From positions 841,348-905,347 of the forward strand of contig CAUYUJ010014627.1 of the NCBI GenBank assembly GCA_963575745.1: a DNA stretch of 64,000 bases, in the 5' to 3' direction. A program made the position numbers and the translations under genes. This document shows positions 22,745-34,885 of the stretch, in pieces. The first letter of the stretch is position 1. The number at the start of each line of letters is the position of its first letter. This DNA comes from Prorocentrum cordatum. Its lineage: Eukaryota; Sar; Dinophyceae; Prorocentrales; Prorocentraceae. The notes beneath the pieces are model-generated. The model was not told the origin of the DNA, did no database searches, and saw only the letters and a list, made by a program, of their open reading frames with translations.

Positions 22745-24880
22745 ACATCAGCTACGTCAGCATCCCATGAGTTTGGCTGTTCACGCGAGATCGTCACTTT
22801 CGAATATCCGAAGGTTGCCCAAGCGAGTTCAACATCTCTATCTCATGAGGATATCTCGAGCGAGTGCTCTACTTGTAAACATGAAGGGTCATCCGTTGCA
22901 AGCAGAATCGGTAGCACCCCAGATCGGCGACACTGGCCGGATGCCACTACAATACCGCCCACGCGGTAGTAGCTTCGTATTCAGGCCACGGAAATTCATG
23001 CGTACGACGATGCTCAGAATACCGACCCACATCGGTGCCGACAACCCGCGCTACGAATAGATGCAGGGGCAGCTGGAATAACGAATGCAAACAGAAACAT
23101 TTTAATACGACTACGAGAACAGGCTCCGCAAACATTGCGCTGGTCACATGCTACTCGCTCCACCGCAGCAATACTTACCGCAACTCGCCTTCCGACTTAA
23201 GAGGGGCCACCAGCAAGCAAGGCCACCACCACCACCTACTCGTGCACCTACGCCACTGCCCAAGGCCAAGATGCCAACGCCAATCGTACCTCCAACGCAA
23301 CCACGTCAGCCTACCACTGTCCGAAACCTTTTGGTGTGACGAAGGCATCGACGCAGCAGTGCGCGCTCCAATTGCCGACCCAGAAGAAGGAAGCTACGCA
23401 GACAACGGCGAGGACTACAAGCACACTCAGACGCCCTTCTTTCTCACATCACTTCGTCTGCATGAGAACCATGACATGCACTGCCCAGAAAACTGGGCAA
23501 CACGCAGTGCCAAAGACAGAGTAGGAGAGGACAGCCACGACGAAGACAATTGGCACTACACCGTATACTACCACTCAGCAACCAATACGGCCAGTTACAT
23601 ATTCCAAGACGACCATCTACTTCTACCTGCATGGCACAGGTACCTCGACAAGTATAACAATGAGTCGTTCGTCCACAACAGCCTCCAACAATCCCTTCCC
23701 CACCCGTCGCTGAGGCCCGATCCACAAGCTACTCCACCCTCTACATTCGGGCTGCCACCGACCGAACAGACAAGATACCCACAGCTCAGCGACGCAACGC
23801 CGGCAAACGACCACCTGCCTCCATGGAAGCCACGCCCGCAGGGCCAACCGCGACTTCTATTAGGGATCTAGATCAGCGACTTCGCGAACAACTGCAGACT
23901 CAATGAGGACTTAAGAATGGCAGTCAATCCCACCAACAAACACCTTAACTCCCTAGTGCTAGACCCGACTACAAGGATGCACGAAATGGCTAAACAGGCC
24001 GTGCTTACCGTCTGACGATGGCTATGCTCATGTCACGGCTACGGGGGCAACATGAAGTACGACTGGGCCGTTCGCATTAACGACCCAGCACATCTACTGC
24101 AACATATAGACAACCGAACTTACGAACATGACGACGACCACATCAGGCTACAAACGCTAACGAACTCCTACTCCAACGACGGCACCATCGACGACGCACC
24201 ACCACTTCCCAGCACCAGCCAGCCAATACTAAAGACCAACCAACAACATCGACCAACCTACATCAACCAACCAACTACAACCAGCCAGCAAACACGGACA
24301 CACCAAACCAGCCAGCACCAGAAACCAACCTCATTACGATCCAGCAGTCCAGTACCACGCAGAGGATCAGATATCCAATTCGCCTCAGAATCCCCGTAAT
24401 CTGCCCACTATCAGAGGCTGTCAGGGCTCAGCGCTGGATAACTAAAAAACCCACATCAGAGCTAGCAATTCGAACACTCGCCACAAGACAGATCTACTCC
24501 CCCCCTTACGCCACCTCCAATACAATTCCAAGGCGGACAGGTGGGAGCCACCCCAAATGGCTTCACACACGGCGCACCCTGGAGTAATTCTCGTCCACGA
24601 CAACAATAACCAGCGGCTTTTGGACTGCATCGAGACAATGCGTAACCACCATATGCAATACCAGCAGTATCTGGCAGGAACATCACAGCGCAGCCTACGC
24701 CAAGCATAACTGCGACAACAACGATACATACCCACTGCCATGGCAGCGCCAACCATGCCGAAGCCGAAGTTCCCAGTACCAGAACACAAGGCGCCACCTA
24801 CAACGCCACTGTTCCCAATACCTGCGCACAAGGCGTCACCTACCGCGAAACCAAGGTTGCCAACGAAACTGGCTGACTGC
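22745..24880. other. A/C-rich island, part 2 (possible decayed coding)
   Basis: Compositionally like part 1. The longest plus-strand frame, 23035-23871 (about 278 codons), and a shorter one near 24052-24399 have mixed residue composition rather than simple repeats, but show no recognisable domain. Neighbouring frames are also open. I cannot assign a product. An old transposable element, or an intron-rich host gene in low-GC DNA, are both possible. Confidence 0.35.
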
Positions 24881-26045
24881 AGCCCTTACTAGGGATTCTG
24901 GACATACCGCAGAAAGAGGATTTCCGAAGGCTCCGCGCGCCTATTTGACCTTCTAATGTGTTGGTACTAAGGCTCCTCCTGCTTTCGTCGGTCGATGGTC
25001 TTTCCTTCTCCTCCCTCTTTTCCCGCTCAATTTGCCCCTGTGGGCTTCTCCTTCTCCCTCGGGGCAAGTGCCTCACTGACTGATGGTGAAGGCCAAGGCC
25101 CTGTTCTTCCGCTCGCGGAGACATAAGACTTCGACACTCGCCTCTCTCGGTGTGTTATCCCCCCTGCTCTCCATTTTCTCCCCCGCCGTTGCTGCCTGCT
25201 GAAGAGCCGCAACGGGTACACTCTACCTCCAGCAACCATTGCGTTGGCACTCACAGCTTTCAGGCCCTCACAATGCCAGTCCTCCCTTACCTTGCAGGCA
25301 TCATGCGCATTGCGTCACAACCATTTTGGCGCCATCGCGCCCTAACTGTCACTGTTAGGGTCAGACAGCGCCAACCATTTGGCAGCACTCGAGGGTGGGC
25401 CTGGGATGGGTTTTGGGAGCTTGGATAGTGGGGGCCGGGGGGACGGATGGGCTGCTTGCTTCTGTATTTCAGCAGGCATCTCAGCCTACCTTAAAACTTC
25501 TCATCAACACAACATCCAGCCGCCGTGCTTCAACTCTGATCTGTGTTTTCAGCATCCAGCAACCGTACTACATACAGCTCTGGTCTTCTCTTTTGCTAGC
25601 ACTCCAGCCTACTCAAAACTACTATCTCGCCTCAGTGTGTCTACTGAAGTCCCAGCTCAGACGGTGCATTTCAGGCCCCACTGTACAGGGTGTGGCCCCA
25701 CAGTTTAGACTGGCCGTACCTTCACCACTCTTTTAGTCAGCTTGCTGTCATGTCTCTGGAGTTGGATGTGTTGCGGGTAGAGGAGGTGGAGGAGGAGTTC
25801 ACACTGACAAACGCGATGGGCCAATCCAGGCCAGCTTTTAAACGTGGCCAGCCAGTACGTCTGCGCCAGACACACCACTCAGATGGACCGACTGCTTACC
25901 AGCTCGCTCAGACACGTTCGCCAGCCAGCAGCATACACGTGCATCTCTCTCGCGACAGTCGTCCATCTTTTTTTCCCAACCATCCTGTGGTGTTGGGTCG
26001 TCGTTTTGAAGAAAAAACGATCCCCGCGTCTCCTTCTCCTCCTCC
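24881..26045. other. Unassigned spacer
   Basis: Mixed-composition unique sequence. A CTGTCACTGTTAGGGTC-type motif near 25346 contains a short inverted repeat. No supported gene. Confidence 0.4.
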
Positions 26046-27475
26046 CGTGCCCCCCCCAATGGGGGTACCACATGCGTTTGCTGCCACACCCAATACAGCG
26101 TTTCGTGGCCCCATAGGGAGCTCCACGTAAGGCCCCAAGTGGGGGGTACCACATGCGTCTGCCACGCCCAGTACAGCGTTTCGTGGCCCCATTGGGAGCT
26201 CCACGTTAGGCCCCGGTGGGGGGTACCACATGCGTCCGCCACACCCAGTACAACGTTTCGGGGCCCCATAGGGAGCTCCACTTAAGGCCTCAATGGGGGT
26301 ACCACATGCGTCCGCCACACCCAGTACACGTTTCGTGGCCCCATAGGGAGCTCCACTTAAGGCCCCAATTGGGGTACCACCACACGCAGTACAAGGCCCC
26401 AGTGGGTTACCACATGCGTCCACAACATCCAGTACAGCGCTTGGTGGCCCCATAGGGAGCTCCACGCAAAGCCTCAGTGGGGGTACCACATGCGTCCGCC
26501 ACACCCACTACAACGTTTCGTGGCCCCATAGGGAGCTCCACCGAAGGCCCCAGTGGGGGTGGCCACATGCGTCCGCCACACTCAGTACAACGTTTCGTGG
26601 CCTCATAGGGAGCTCTACCGGAGGCCCCAGCAGGGGTGGCAACATGCGTCCGCCACACCCAGTTCAGCGTTTTGTGCCCAATGTGACCGTCCGATTTGGC
26701 ATCTTCACGCGCCCAATACAGCGTTTCGTGGCCCTACAGGGAGCTTCACCGAAGCCACCAAAGGGACCGCCCGCATGCGCCCCGCACGTGCAATTTGACA
26801 TTTTCACCCACCCAGTACAGCGTTTCGTGCCCCCGTAGGGAGCTCCAACGAAACCCACAGTGGGACCGCCCACATGCGTCCCACTCGCCCAATTTGGCAG
26901 TTTCACCCACCCAGTACAACGTTTCGTGGCCCGTTAGGCCCACCGAACCCCCCAGTGGGACCGTCTGCATGCGTCCCGCACATCCAATTTGGCGTGTTCA
27001 CCCACCCAATATAACGCTTCGTGGCCCCATTCGGAGCTCCACCGAAGCCTCCACAATGGGACCGTCCGCAGGGGGGGATTCCCGATTTCGAAGCCCTGGG
27101 GATTATGGGGGGGAGAATGTCACACGCCTAGGGACCCACAATTGGTCGGCGGATTCGATTTCCCGATCAATCTGGCGTTTTCGCCTACAAAGTGCAGCGT
27201 TTCGTGGTCCCAAGGCCAGTTTGGCATTTTCACCCACCCAGTGCAACGCTTCGTGGCCCCATAGGGAGCTCCACCGAAGCCCCCAAAAAGACTGCCCGCA
27301 TGCGTCCCGGAAAGCCAATGTGGCATTTTCACCCACCCAGTACAACGTTTCGTGGCCCCATAGGGAGCTCCACCGACGGCCCCAGTGCCACCGCCCGCAT
27401 GCGTTCCCCCCCACCCAGTGCAGCGCTTCGTGGCCCCAGAGGGAGCTTCACCGAAGAAAATATTCACATTTGCGG
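26046..27475. repeat. CGTTTCGTGGCCCCATAGGG minisatellite
   Basis: About 16 copies of a 75-100 bp unit, each with an ACCCAGTACAACG-type segment, CGTTTCGTGGCCCC and ATAGGGAGCTCCAC. Units at 26046-26650 contain GGGGTACCACATGCGTCC. Units from 26650 carry TTTTCACCCACCCAGTAC instead, so there are two subfamilies. An unrelated insert lies at about 27065-27190. Open frames on both strands simply follow the unit. Confidence 0.9.
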
Positions 27476-27540
27476 TACCCACAACTGCACATGGTTTGGT
27501 CCTTCGCCAGGATTAATATGCAAACCGCCCATGTCACCTA

Positions 27541-27555
27541 CAGTCTCTCTCTCTC

Positions 27556-27602
<47 letters not shown>
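27541..27602. repeat. (CT)n microsatellite
   Basis: About 30 CT units with one CCCT interruption. Confidence 0.97.
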
Positions 27603-27603
<1 letters not shown>

Positions 27604-28595
27604 GCCTAGTTACAACCATACCATTATGCATATGCCGATAACATGCACTCGAGATGGGGGACGGGACTTGACTGTGGATGGGTTGGTAGTGGTGAATGTG
27701 GGATTGGGATCTGCCCGGCCATGTTGGCCTTCGGCGGAGGGGCTTCTGCCCTCCTGTGGGCCGCCGTGCTCTGACCTCCCACCTTTCACCTCAGCGTTTT
27801 TACCTCAGCTGCAGATGGCCCTCACATTTGCAGCTCTGCATGCCAGTTCGGCCTGCTCACATTCGCCCATGCTTCGCCCCACGCTTTTACTTCAACATCA
27901 CAGGCAGGCCTACGGAGCGCCAGCCTCAGAAAAACATATGTAGTTACAGGATCTACTTCCAAGGGGGGAACAAGAGCCACAAGGTGTCCACAGTAACGGG
28001 GCCATCCCCCTTATGAACTAGAACGGTAAAAAGGCCCCCCCCCCCAAGCCGCCGAACAGACACGGGTAGCAGCCCAAGCATTGCAATCTTTTACTCCGCT
28101 GCAAGGCTAGCCAGCACAGTCGATGCCAGCCCAAACACACTTTGCCAACATCTGTACGCTCTCTTTTGCACCTACTCCTAGTATTGCACGCCTATCCTAC
28201 CTTGACACGGCTTGCCTGGATAGACCAAGGGGATTGGGGGTATTTGTCATATGAGGGTGGAAACCAAGGTAACCCCAAGAACGGCATCATTCCGCGAGTC
28301 GCCTGATTTTTTGCACGCGTATATCGACCTGTCCTCACTCAGTGTCCCCCTTAGATCTCGGTCATCATCTTTCTCATCGTCACTCTTGTGCCCCTCAGGT
28401 ACCTTCCCCAGTGCAGGTGGCGGGCGCTTACTCTGTGCCGTTTGGCCTCTTCCTGCTGCCTTTCCTTTTTTGCCTGCTTTTGCCCGCAGCGCCCGCCGCC
28501 TGCCTAGTTTGTTTTCTTCCTCGCTTAAATTGGCGATTATTTTTGTAAGTTATTTATAACGTAATGATCTTCGATTCATGTTTGCGCAGCGTCAA
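27603..28595. other. Unassigned spacer
   Basis: Mixed-composition unique sequence. Short open frames (for example 28342-28548) lack family motifs. Confidence 0.4.
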
Positions 28596-28605
28596 AAAGG
28601 AGGAG

Positions 28606-28745
28606 AAGGAGGAAGAGGGACGCGGGGGACGGATGCCCGATGCCATAGTGCAAGCGCGGTGCAGAGGGCCTTCGCTCTGATCACGTCGTCCGCGCGCAGG
28701 CCGGCGTCTCTGGCCTGCAGGCTGCCCACCGTCGACTCCAGCTTC
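28606..28745 (-). repeat. Dispersed repeat R2, copy 2
   Basis: Near-identical to 19291-19405 over its core and again bordered at its left edge by GGA units (28596-28616). The minus strand is open across it and reads GLRADDVIRAKALCTALAL. Confidence 0.65.
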
Positions 28746-28816
28746 TCGAGCCTCGGCCAGAGGTGGATCTGAGAGGGAGCCTGGTAGTTGGAGGTCTCCC
28801 AAGTTGGGCCCGAGTA

Positions 28817-28955
28817 AATGGGGTCGGACGATCGCGCCACATCGTTGGCGTGGAGAACAAGGGGCTCCACATCGAGCCGCATCGCCGATGCATCGGCGAT
28901 GCGACGCGATCCTCCGACTCCATCTATTTGGATCCAATTTGGGAGGCCTGGAGTA
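28817..28955 (+). repeat. Dispersed repeat R3, copy 1, with a 26-bp perfect palindrome
   Basis: Matches 56944-57160. Both share GGATCGCGCC-type and CTCCAC.TCG boxes, ATCGCCGATGCATCGGCG, and TTGGGAGGCCTGG or CTGGGAGGCCTGG at the end. A perfect 26-bp palindrome occupies 28878-28903, centred on GATGCATC. Confidence 0.7.
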
Positions 28956-28959
28956 GTGG

Positions 28960-29490
28960 ATCCAGATCTCGAGCACGCTGGGGATGTCACTTGCTTGCAG
29001 CGTTTTTAGCCCTCTTCGGGTCTCTGGGAGGGTCCTTGTTGCCACGTCTGGATCCGCCTCGATATTCTCACCGCACCGCGCCCCAGGATAAGTCCAGGGG
29101 CGGATGTTGCCCCGTGGATGAGCTGGACATGGACCTTTGCAATTTTCGGAGCATGGAGGCCGCTCCCGGGTGCTGGGACCGTCAAAGACGGCTCATGACG
29201 AGCAGCTGGTCCGGGCGAAAGGTTGGAGAGCTTCAGGGGCCGTCGACTCGGGAACATCGACTCGTCGGACGTATGAGGATCCAGCTGCGAGCCCGACGCG
29301 CGAGTCACAGGGGAGAGCCTCAGGGGGGGGAGGGGTGGGGACGGGGGACCCAAAGATCCGATGTCTCCATTGTCTTTCGATACGGGGTCCCAAGAAGTCC
29401 CAGCCCTTTCCCCAGGGCCCGTTTTTCAGCCCCAATCGTTTTTGGACAGTCCCGTGGCCAGGTGAGGCAAAAACCGTACGTTTTTCAAAA
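28960..29490. other. Unassigned GC-rich spacer
   Basis: No repeat family or gene recognised. A G run lies near 29316-29323. Confidence 0.4.
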
Positions 29491-29499
29491 GCGTCATGG

Positions 29500-29661
29500 G
29501 TCTGGGGGGGCTGTAGGATGGGGAAGCGGAAGGCGGACCGGCAGGGGGGAGGAAGGGGACGTGTGGAGAGGGGAGGGGAGGGGAACGGAGAGAGCGCGGG
29601 GGAGAGAGAGACAGAGAGGGGAGGAGAGGGGACGTGAGGAGAGGGGAGGGGAGGGCAACGC

Positions 29662-29703
<42 letters not shown>

Positions 29704-29760
29704 GAAAAGAGAGAGAGAGAGAGAGAGAGAGAGGGGAAGGAGAGAGGGGAGGAGAGGCGG
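29500..29760. repeat. (GA)n and GGGGA-rich purine tract
   Basis: GGGGAGGGGA units, then two (GA)n blocks at about 29677-29698 and 29709-29732. Confidence 0.9.
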
Positions 29761-30575
29761 CCGACCGCGACGACAGCGAGGACCCCCCTGCCCGGACATC
29801 GCGACTCCGCAGACAGGGGCCTTTGCTCCACGTGCCGCGCCGCCACCTGCGTCTCCTGGCCCACACGCCGGCGCGGCGCGGCACGCCGTCGGCACGGAGC
29901 GTCTCCGGGCCTCCTCTGAAAGCGCGTCGCCTGGAAGTTAGCTTGCCGCCCTCGTCCAAGTGGCCGTCTGCTAGCCAGGCCAGCCAAGCATGTCCTGAGC
30001 AGCCCATCCTCTGATATCAGCAGTGCATGGGGACTCGAGCGCTTCGGATGCAGCCTCGGGGGGAGCACGCCCTCAGCTCTCGAGGCGTGGTGTGCCGCAC
30101 AGGCTGCCGCCGCGATGCGCCGGTTCAAGCAAACGTTTCCCCTGCCGCGTATTTCTCCCGCGGCCCCGCGGCGGAAGACCCGAGGGAGGGGGCACTGGCC
30201 CAGAGACGGACCCCAACCCCCGACGCCCCCTGAGGTCCGACGTTGCGACGAAACAGCTGCAACATCGCGACCAGATCACGACTGGAGACCTCATATCGTC
30301 TGCGGCATTTTTCGTCCAAGATCTCGATCAATGAAGGCCCTGGGGGTCCTTTAGTCTGGCGCAAACGCCCAGCGTGAAGACATTGCAACGCCCAGATGTC
30401 AGGGTCATGACTTTTTCGCAGCGTGGCCCCCTCGAGGCCTGGAACATTTCCTGGGACTGGCCATTTTTGGCGGTCCCGAGGCCCGGAACGGGCCTGTAGA
30501 GGTAACAAAAAGGACGACAGACCTGCCGCCTCGACTTCTCCGAGGCGGCGGAGGTCTGGCTGGGAGGAGGGGGAG
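29761..30575. other. Unassigned GC-rich spacer
   Basis: Unique sequence between GA and GAT arrays. No supported gene. Confidence 0.4.
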
Positions 30576-30655
30576 GCGTATGATGATGCTGCTGATGATG
30601 ATGCTGATGATGATAATGATACTGATTATGATTATGATGATGCTGATGATGATGG

Positions 30656-30691
<36 letters not shown>

Positions 30692-30883
30692 GGATCATCA
30701 TGGTAGTGATGATGCTGATGATGATGGTAATGATGCTAATGAAGATGATGATGGTGCTGCTGATGATGACGACTCTGTTGATGATGCTGATGATGAAGCT
30801 GTTGAAATTGATGATGTCAATAATGATGATGATGATGTTGATGATGCTGATGATAATGATGATGGTAATGGTGATGGTGATGG

Positions 30884-30916
<33 letters not shown>

Positions 30917-31629
30917 CGTTTATGCTAATGCTGGTGATGACGACGACGATGATGATGATGACGATGATGCTGATGATGCTGATGATATTGAGGACGCTGC
31001 TGACAATGAGGATGATACTGATGATGATGCTGCTGCTGATGATGATGATGATGATGCTGATGATGCTGATGATATTGAGGACGCTGCTGACAATGAGGAT
31101 GATACTGATGATGATGCTGCTGATGATGATGAGGATGATGGTGGTGGTAATGATGATGGTGATGCTGCTGCTGTTGACGATGCTGATGGTGATGCTGCTG
31201 CTGCTGCTGATGATGATGATGATGAGGAGGCGGAGGAGGAGGAGGAGGAGGAGGAGAAGGATGAGGTGAGGAGGGGGATGAGGAGGGGAAGGAAGAGAGG
31301 GAGGAGGGGGAGGGTGGTGAGGAGGATGGGAACGAGGGCTGCTGCTGATGCTGCTGCTGATGATGATGCGGATGGCGATGCTGATACCGATGCTGATGAC
31401 GATGCCGATGCTCATGATGATGCTGCTGCTGATGATGATAATGATGATGATGATGATGCTGCTGATGATGATGACGATTATGCGGCTGCTGATGTTGATG
31501 CTGATGCTGATGATACTGATAATGCTGATTGTGATGATGACGATGCGGATGATGATGCTGATGATGATGGCGACAGCGATGATGATGATACTGCTGCTGC
31601 TGCTGCTGATGCTGATGCTGCTGCTGTTA

Positions 31630-31661
<32 letters not shown>

Positions 31662-31698
31662 GATGAGGGTGATGATGATGATGACGACGATGATGATA

Positions 31699-31780
<82 letters not shown>

Positions 31781-31800
31781 CGAGGATGATGATGATGATT
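30576..31800. repeat. (GAT)n array with an internal ~100-bp duplication
   Basis: GAT units with GCT, GGT and GAC variants, including a GGA block at 31226-31335. A segment near 30965-31035 (GATATTGAGGACGCTGCTG, ACAATGAGGATGATACTG) is repeated at about 31065-31120. Pure GAT lies at 31695-31780. Confidence 0.95.
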
Positions 31801-32130
31801 AGGAGGATGATGAGGAGGACGAGGAGGAGGAGGAGGAACAGAAGGAGAAGTAGGAGGAGGAGGAGGAAGAGGAGGGGGATGAGGAGGTGGTGAGGTCTGG
31901 GAGGAGGGGGGTGAGGAGGAGGAGGAGGAGGAGGGGGGTGAGGAGGAGGAGGAGGAGGAGGAGGAGGAGGAGGGAGAGGAGGAGGAGGAGGAGGAGGAGG
32001 AGGAGAAGGAGGAGGGGGAGGAGGAAGAGGAGGAGGAGAAGGCGGAGGAGGAGGAGGAGGAAGAGGAGGAGGAGGAGGAGGAAGAGGAGGATGAGGAGGA
32101 GGAAGAGGAGGAGCAGAAGGAGGATGAAGC
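31801..32130. repeat. (GGA)n tract
   Basis: Long purine tract with GGGG and GAA interruptions, following the GAT array. Confidence 0.95.
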
Positions 32131-32400
32131 CGCAGCCTCTCGCAGGGAAGACCTCTCCGCCCAGTCCCCCCGAAGTGGCGGGGGAGTCCCGCAGGAGGGC
32201 GGCTGGCTAAGCGTGGCACCCGGCCGGATCGCGTCAAGGCGCTGGGCGACAGCGCCTGCGCCCACGGCCGTGGCGCCCGCAACACCACGCCGATTATCGA
32301 GACGCATTCGGGTGGCGGGCTCCCCAGGCTCGCCCCTAGGCCTCCCTGTGCAGGGACGGCTTTGCACCAGGCCAGCGTCTGCCTCGGCTATGGCGCGGCC

Positions 32401-33052
32401 GCCCAATCAGAACTAAGGACTGGGCCGAGGTGACCGCCATCCTCATTTACCGCCTCGGCGGCAGGAACCGCGACGACAAGTGCAACACCATCGAGATTAC
32501 TGGCACCAGTCCAGCCCCGGCAGCGCCGCCAGGATGCTGGATCGACACGGCCGTTGCCGCCCTCAACCCGACGTCCAGGTCGTCCAGCTGAAGTCACGAT
32601 CAGCACCGCTATCCCTGAGATGTTATTAGATGCCTTCGCGCACAACTGCCACCACGAGCAGCGCTGCGAGCTGCCGAATTTCAGCTCCTACTTCTTCTTC
32701 AACTACACACACCAGCCAGACCGCCAGCTTCGTCACTAGCGCCGCCGGCGACTCCGACGAAACCGAGGAGACCGACGAGCTCTGGAGGCTGGAGGTGCAC
32801 GAGGATGAGGGTCTGACTCCCTGCCCCGCCGCCGCAGCCGCTCCCCCCGCAGCAGGAGGAGGGTAGCCGGCTGCTGGCAGGAGCGACGCCTCGCTTTCGA
32901 CTGCCTCAGAGGGACCTCCCTCCCTTTTTGCCCTCTCGGGCGCTCCGCCCCAGAACAGACCTGGGCATTAGCCCAACATATTCGACAAGATAAGATGGGA
33001 CCCTCCCCCTCGGAATGCCCTCGGTGGCCCCTCTCACTTGACCCTTCGGGCT
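32401..33052 (+). other. Possible coding exon region, frames broken
   Basis: Two stretches have ordinary residue composition. One frame, from about 32410, reads DWAEVTAILIYRLGGRNRDD. Another, from about 32590, reads EVTISTAIPEMLLDAFAHNC. They are in different frames, so a splice or frameshift is needed to join them. No family was recognised. Confidence 0.35.
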
Positions 33053-33562
33053 ATGTCACCGAGGACCCCTCCCCCGTCGCCACGGCTGGGCTCGCCTCTT
33101 GCAGCCGTATGCATCACATGGGAGAGCAGCCAGACTCCACCGACCATTCGAAGACCGTGGCGCCTCTTCGAGGACAACTTTGAGGACCAGCTCGAGGACC
33201 TGGAGGACCAGTCTGAGGACCCAGGGGATCAGCTCGCGGCCGAGGCTGCCCTGGAGGACTTGCGCGAGCGCCTTGCCATCGTCCAGCAGAAGGGCGCGCG
33301 CACCGTATTCCATCAGCTCTCGCAAAACGTGCAGCGCCCGTACGTGGACGTGACCCTCGTCGAAGTCGCCGCCTTCATGAAATTCAAGCGCCAGTATGCG
33401 ACAGGCGACGCGGCCAAAGAGGACGCGGCTGCTGCAGCTTGGCACGACTTCGACCACCAAGAAATGGCGGAGTGGGCCCCCGAACACCCACTGGAAGAGC
33501 TCGCTGCGGACCCGCACCGGGCGACGCTCCTCAGTGCCACCGCCTCCAAAAACCAGCCGTGA
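33053..33562 (+). CDS. Hypothetical acidic coiled-coil-like protein (candidate)
   Basis: An open frame of 169 codons from ATG at 33053 to TGA at 33560-33562. The reading could enter from upstream, because the frame is open before the ATG. The middle is acidic and heptad-like (FEDQLEDLEDQSEDPGDQL, then AALEDLRERLAIVQQK), followed by a more globular-looking stretch (RPYVDVTLVEVAAFMKFKRQY) and a short acidic tail. There are no simple-repeat units at DNA level, which separates it from most open frames here. No catalytic motif or known family was recognised. The neighbouring segment 32401-33052 may hold earlier exons. Location and role are unknown. Confidence 0.4.
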   Translation: MSPRTPPPSPRLGSPLAAVCITWESSQTPPTIRRPWRLFEDNFEDQLEDLEDQSEDPGDQLAAEAALEDLRERLAIVQQKGARTVFHQLSQNVQRPYVDVTLVEVAAFMKFKRQYATGDAAKEDAAAAAWHDFDHQEMAEWAPEHPLEELAADPHRATLLSATASKNQP

Positions 33563-34765
33563 ATGGCACTCTCCCAACCTTCCGCTCCGGTCCTGCCCGC
33601 CTGCTTTTCCCTTCCTGTTCCTGTTTTCCCTCCTCATTATTCTCTTTCCCTCTCATGTGGGTCGGGGAGGGTTGAGTCGAACTCTGAACCAGAATAGCTG
33701 GCCACAGCCTTGCAGCGCGACCCGCCTAGCGATTGATCCAACAGGACAATCGTTCGCATTCCCACTGCGCACTCACTTCTGCCAGTGCCATCCCCTGACT
33801 CGTTTTGCTCTTCTCCATCCCCCACTGCGCTCTGGGCGACAACCATTGTTGGCTATCTCAGAAGTGGAGTCCACCCCGGCTTTTGCTGTCGAGCATCCGC
33901 CTTGCACTTCTTCCGATCAGCGGGAGGCGCCACTTTGGTCTGGGAGGGGGGGAAGATCCGCGACGAGCTTTGAACCACGGGTGCAGCTATGCCAGTGTGA
34001 CACGGCCATTGCCTCACTGAGGGCTGCGACACTCCACCAACCCCAGTCAGACGTTGCATCGCCATGCTCGTTCAGCTCACGTTTGATCCCCTTGGCGCCC
34101 CTGTCCTCCCTCGCCTCACTGATTGCGCCACCCTTGCCATCCACCTTTCGTTCAGAAGCGTCGCAACAAGAGCAGCAGCAACAGGAGCAGCTTTTTCTTG
34201 GAGGAGCAGGAGATGGGGGTGGACAGAGCTAGTATGCGCCTTGTGGTCAACAGCAGCGGGAGCGGACAAATCCTGCTCCCCACTGGAAGTCAGACGGAAA
34301 CGCAACGGGGCCACCTGTGACAATTACTGCCGGGGCGAGCGGCGGAGGAGGAGGAGGAGGCGAAGGAGAGGGGGAACCGGAGGGAGGGCAAACAGCAAAC
34401 AAAGCACTGGAATCATCGCCCGACTGCCTGTCAGCCTGGGCGCCCACATGACTTGGCCGTGCGATCGCCGAAAGAACACTTACACCGTTTCGACCCAAAC
34501 AGGGCGGAAGAGGGGACGAGGGGAGGGAGAGCAGGAGCGAAAGGGCAGGAGTGCAGTGGAATTGTGCTTGAAACTCGAATTAAGCTATGATGTCACCTTC
34601 GGCGGGAGCATCGTCGACCTTGGAACGAAACTGATACAAAAAGGTCGAGCCTGCGAGGTGGCCCCAACCACGACGCCAAGCCAAATGGCGACGGAAAGTA
34701 TAATAGGAAACCGCGATAAGGGAGAAATGGACTGAAATAGCCAACATTACCGCGTCAAGCAAACG
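33563..34765. other. Unassigned spacer
   Basis: Mixed-composition unique sequence. No gene, RNA or tandem array recognised apart from a short GGA patch at 34345-34365. Confidence 0.4.
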
Positions 34766-34769
34766 ACCG

Positions 34770-34780
34770 AGAGAGAGGAG

Positions 34781-34812
<32 letters not shown>

Positions 34813-34885
34813 GGAGAAGAAGGAGGAGGAGGAGGAGGAGGAGGAGGAGGAGGAGGCGGAGGAGGAGGAGGAGGCGGGAGAGAAG
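34770..34885. repeat. (GGA)n tract
   Basis: GGA/GAA units, plus strand. Confidence 0.95.

Noticed and set aside
25908-26504. Cys/Trp-rich minus-strand frame resembling a repeat protein
   Set aside because: Residue period equals the minisatellite unit, and the other strand is equally open.
30405-32288. Very long frames on both strands (over 450 codons)
   Set aside because: Entirely within GAT and GGA arrays.
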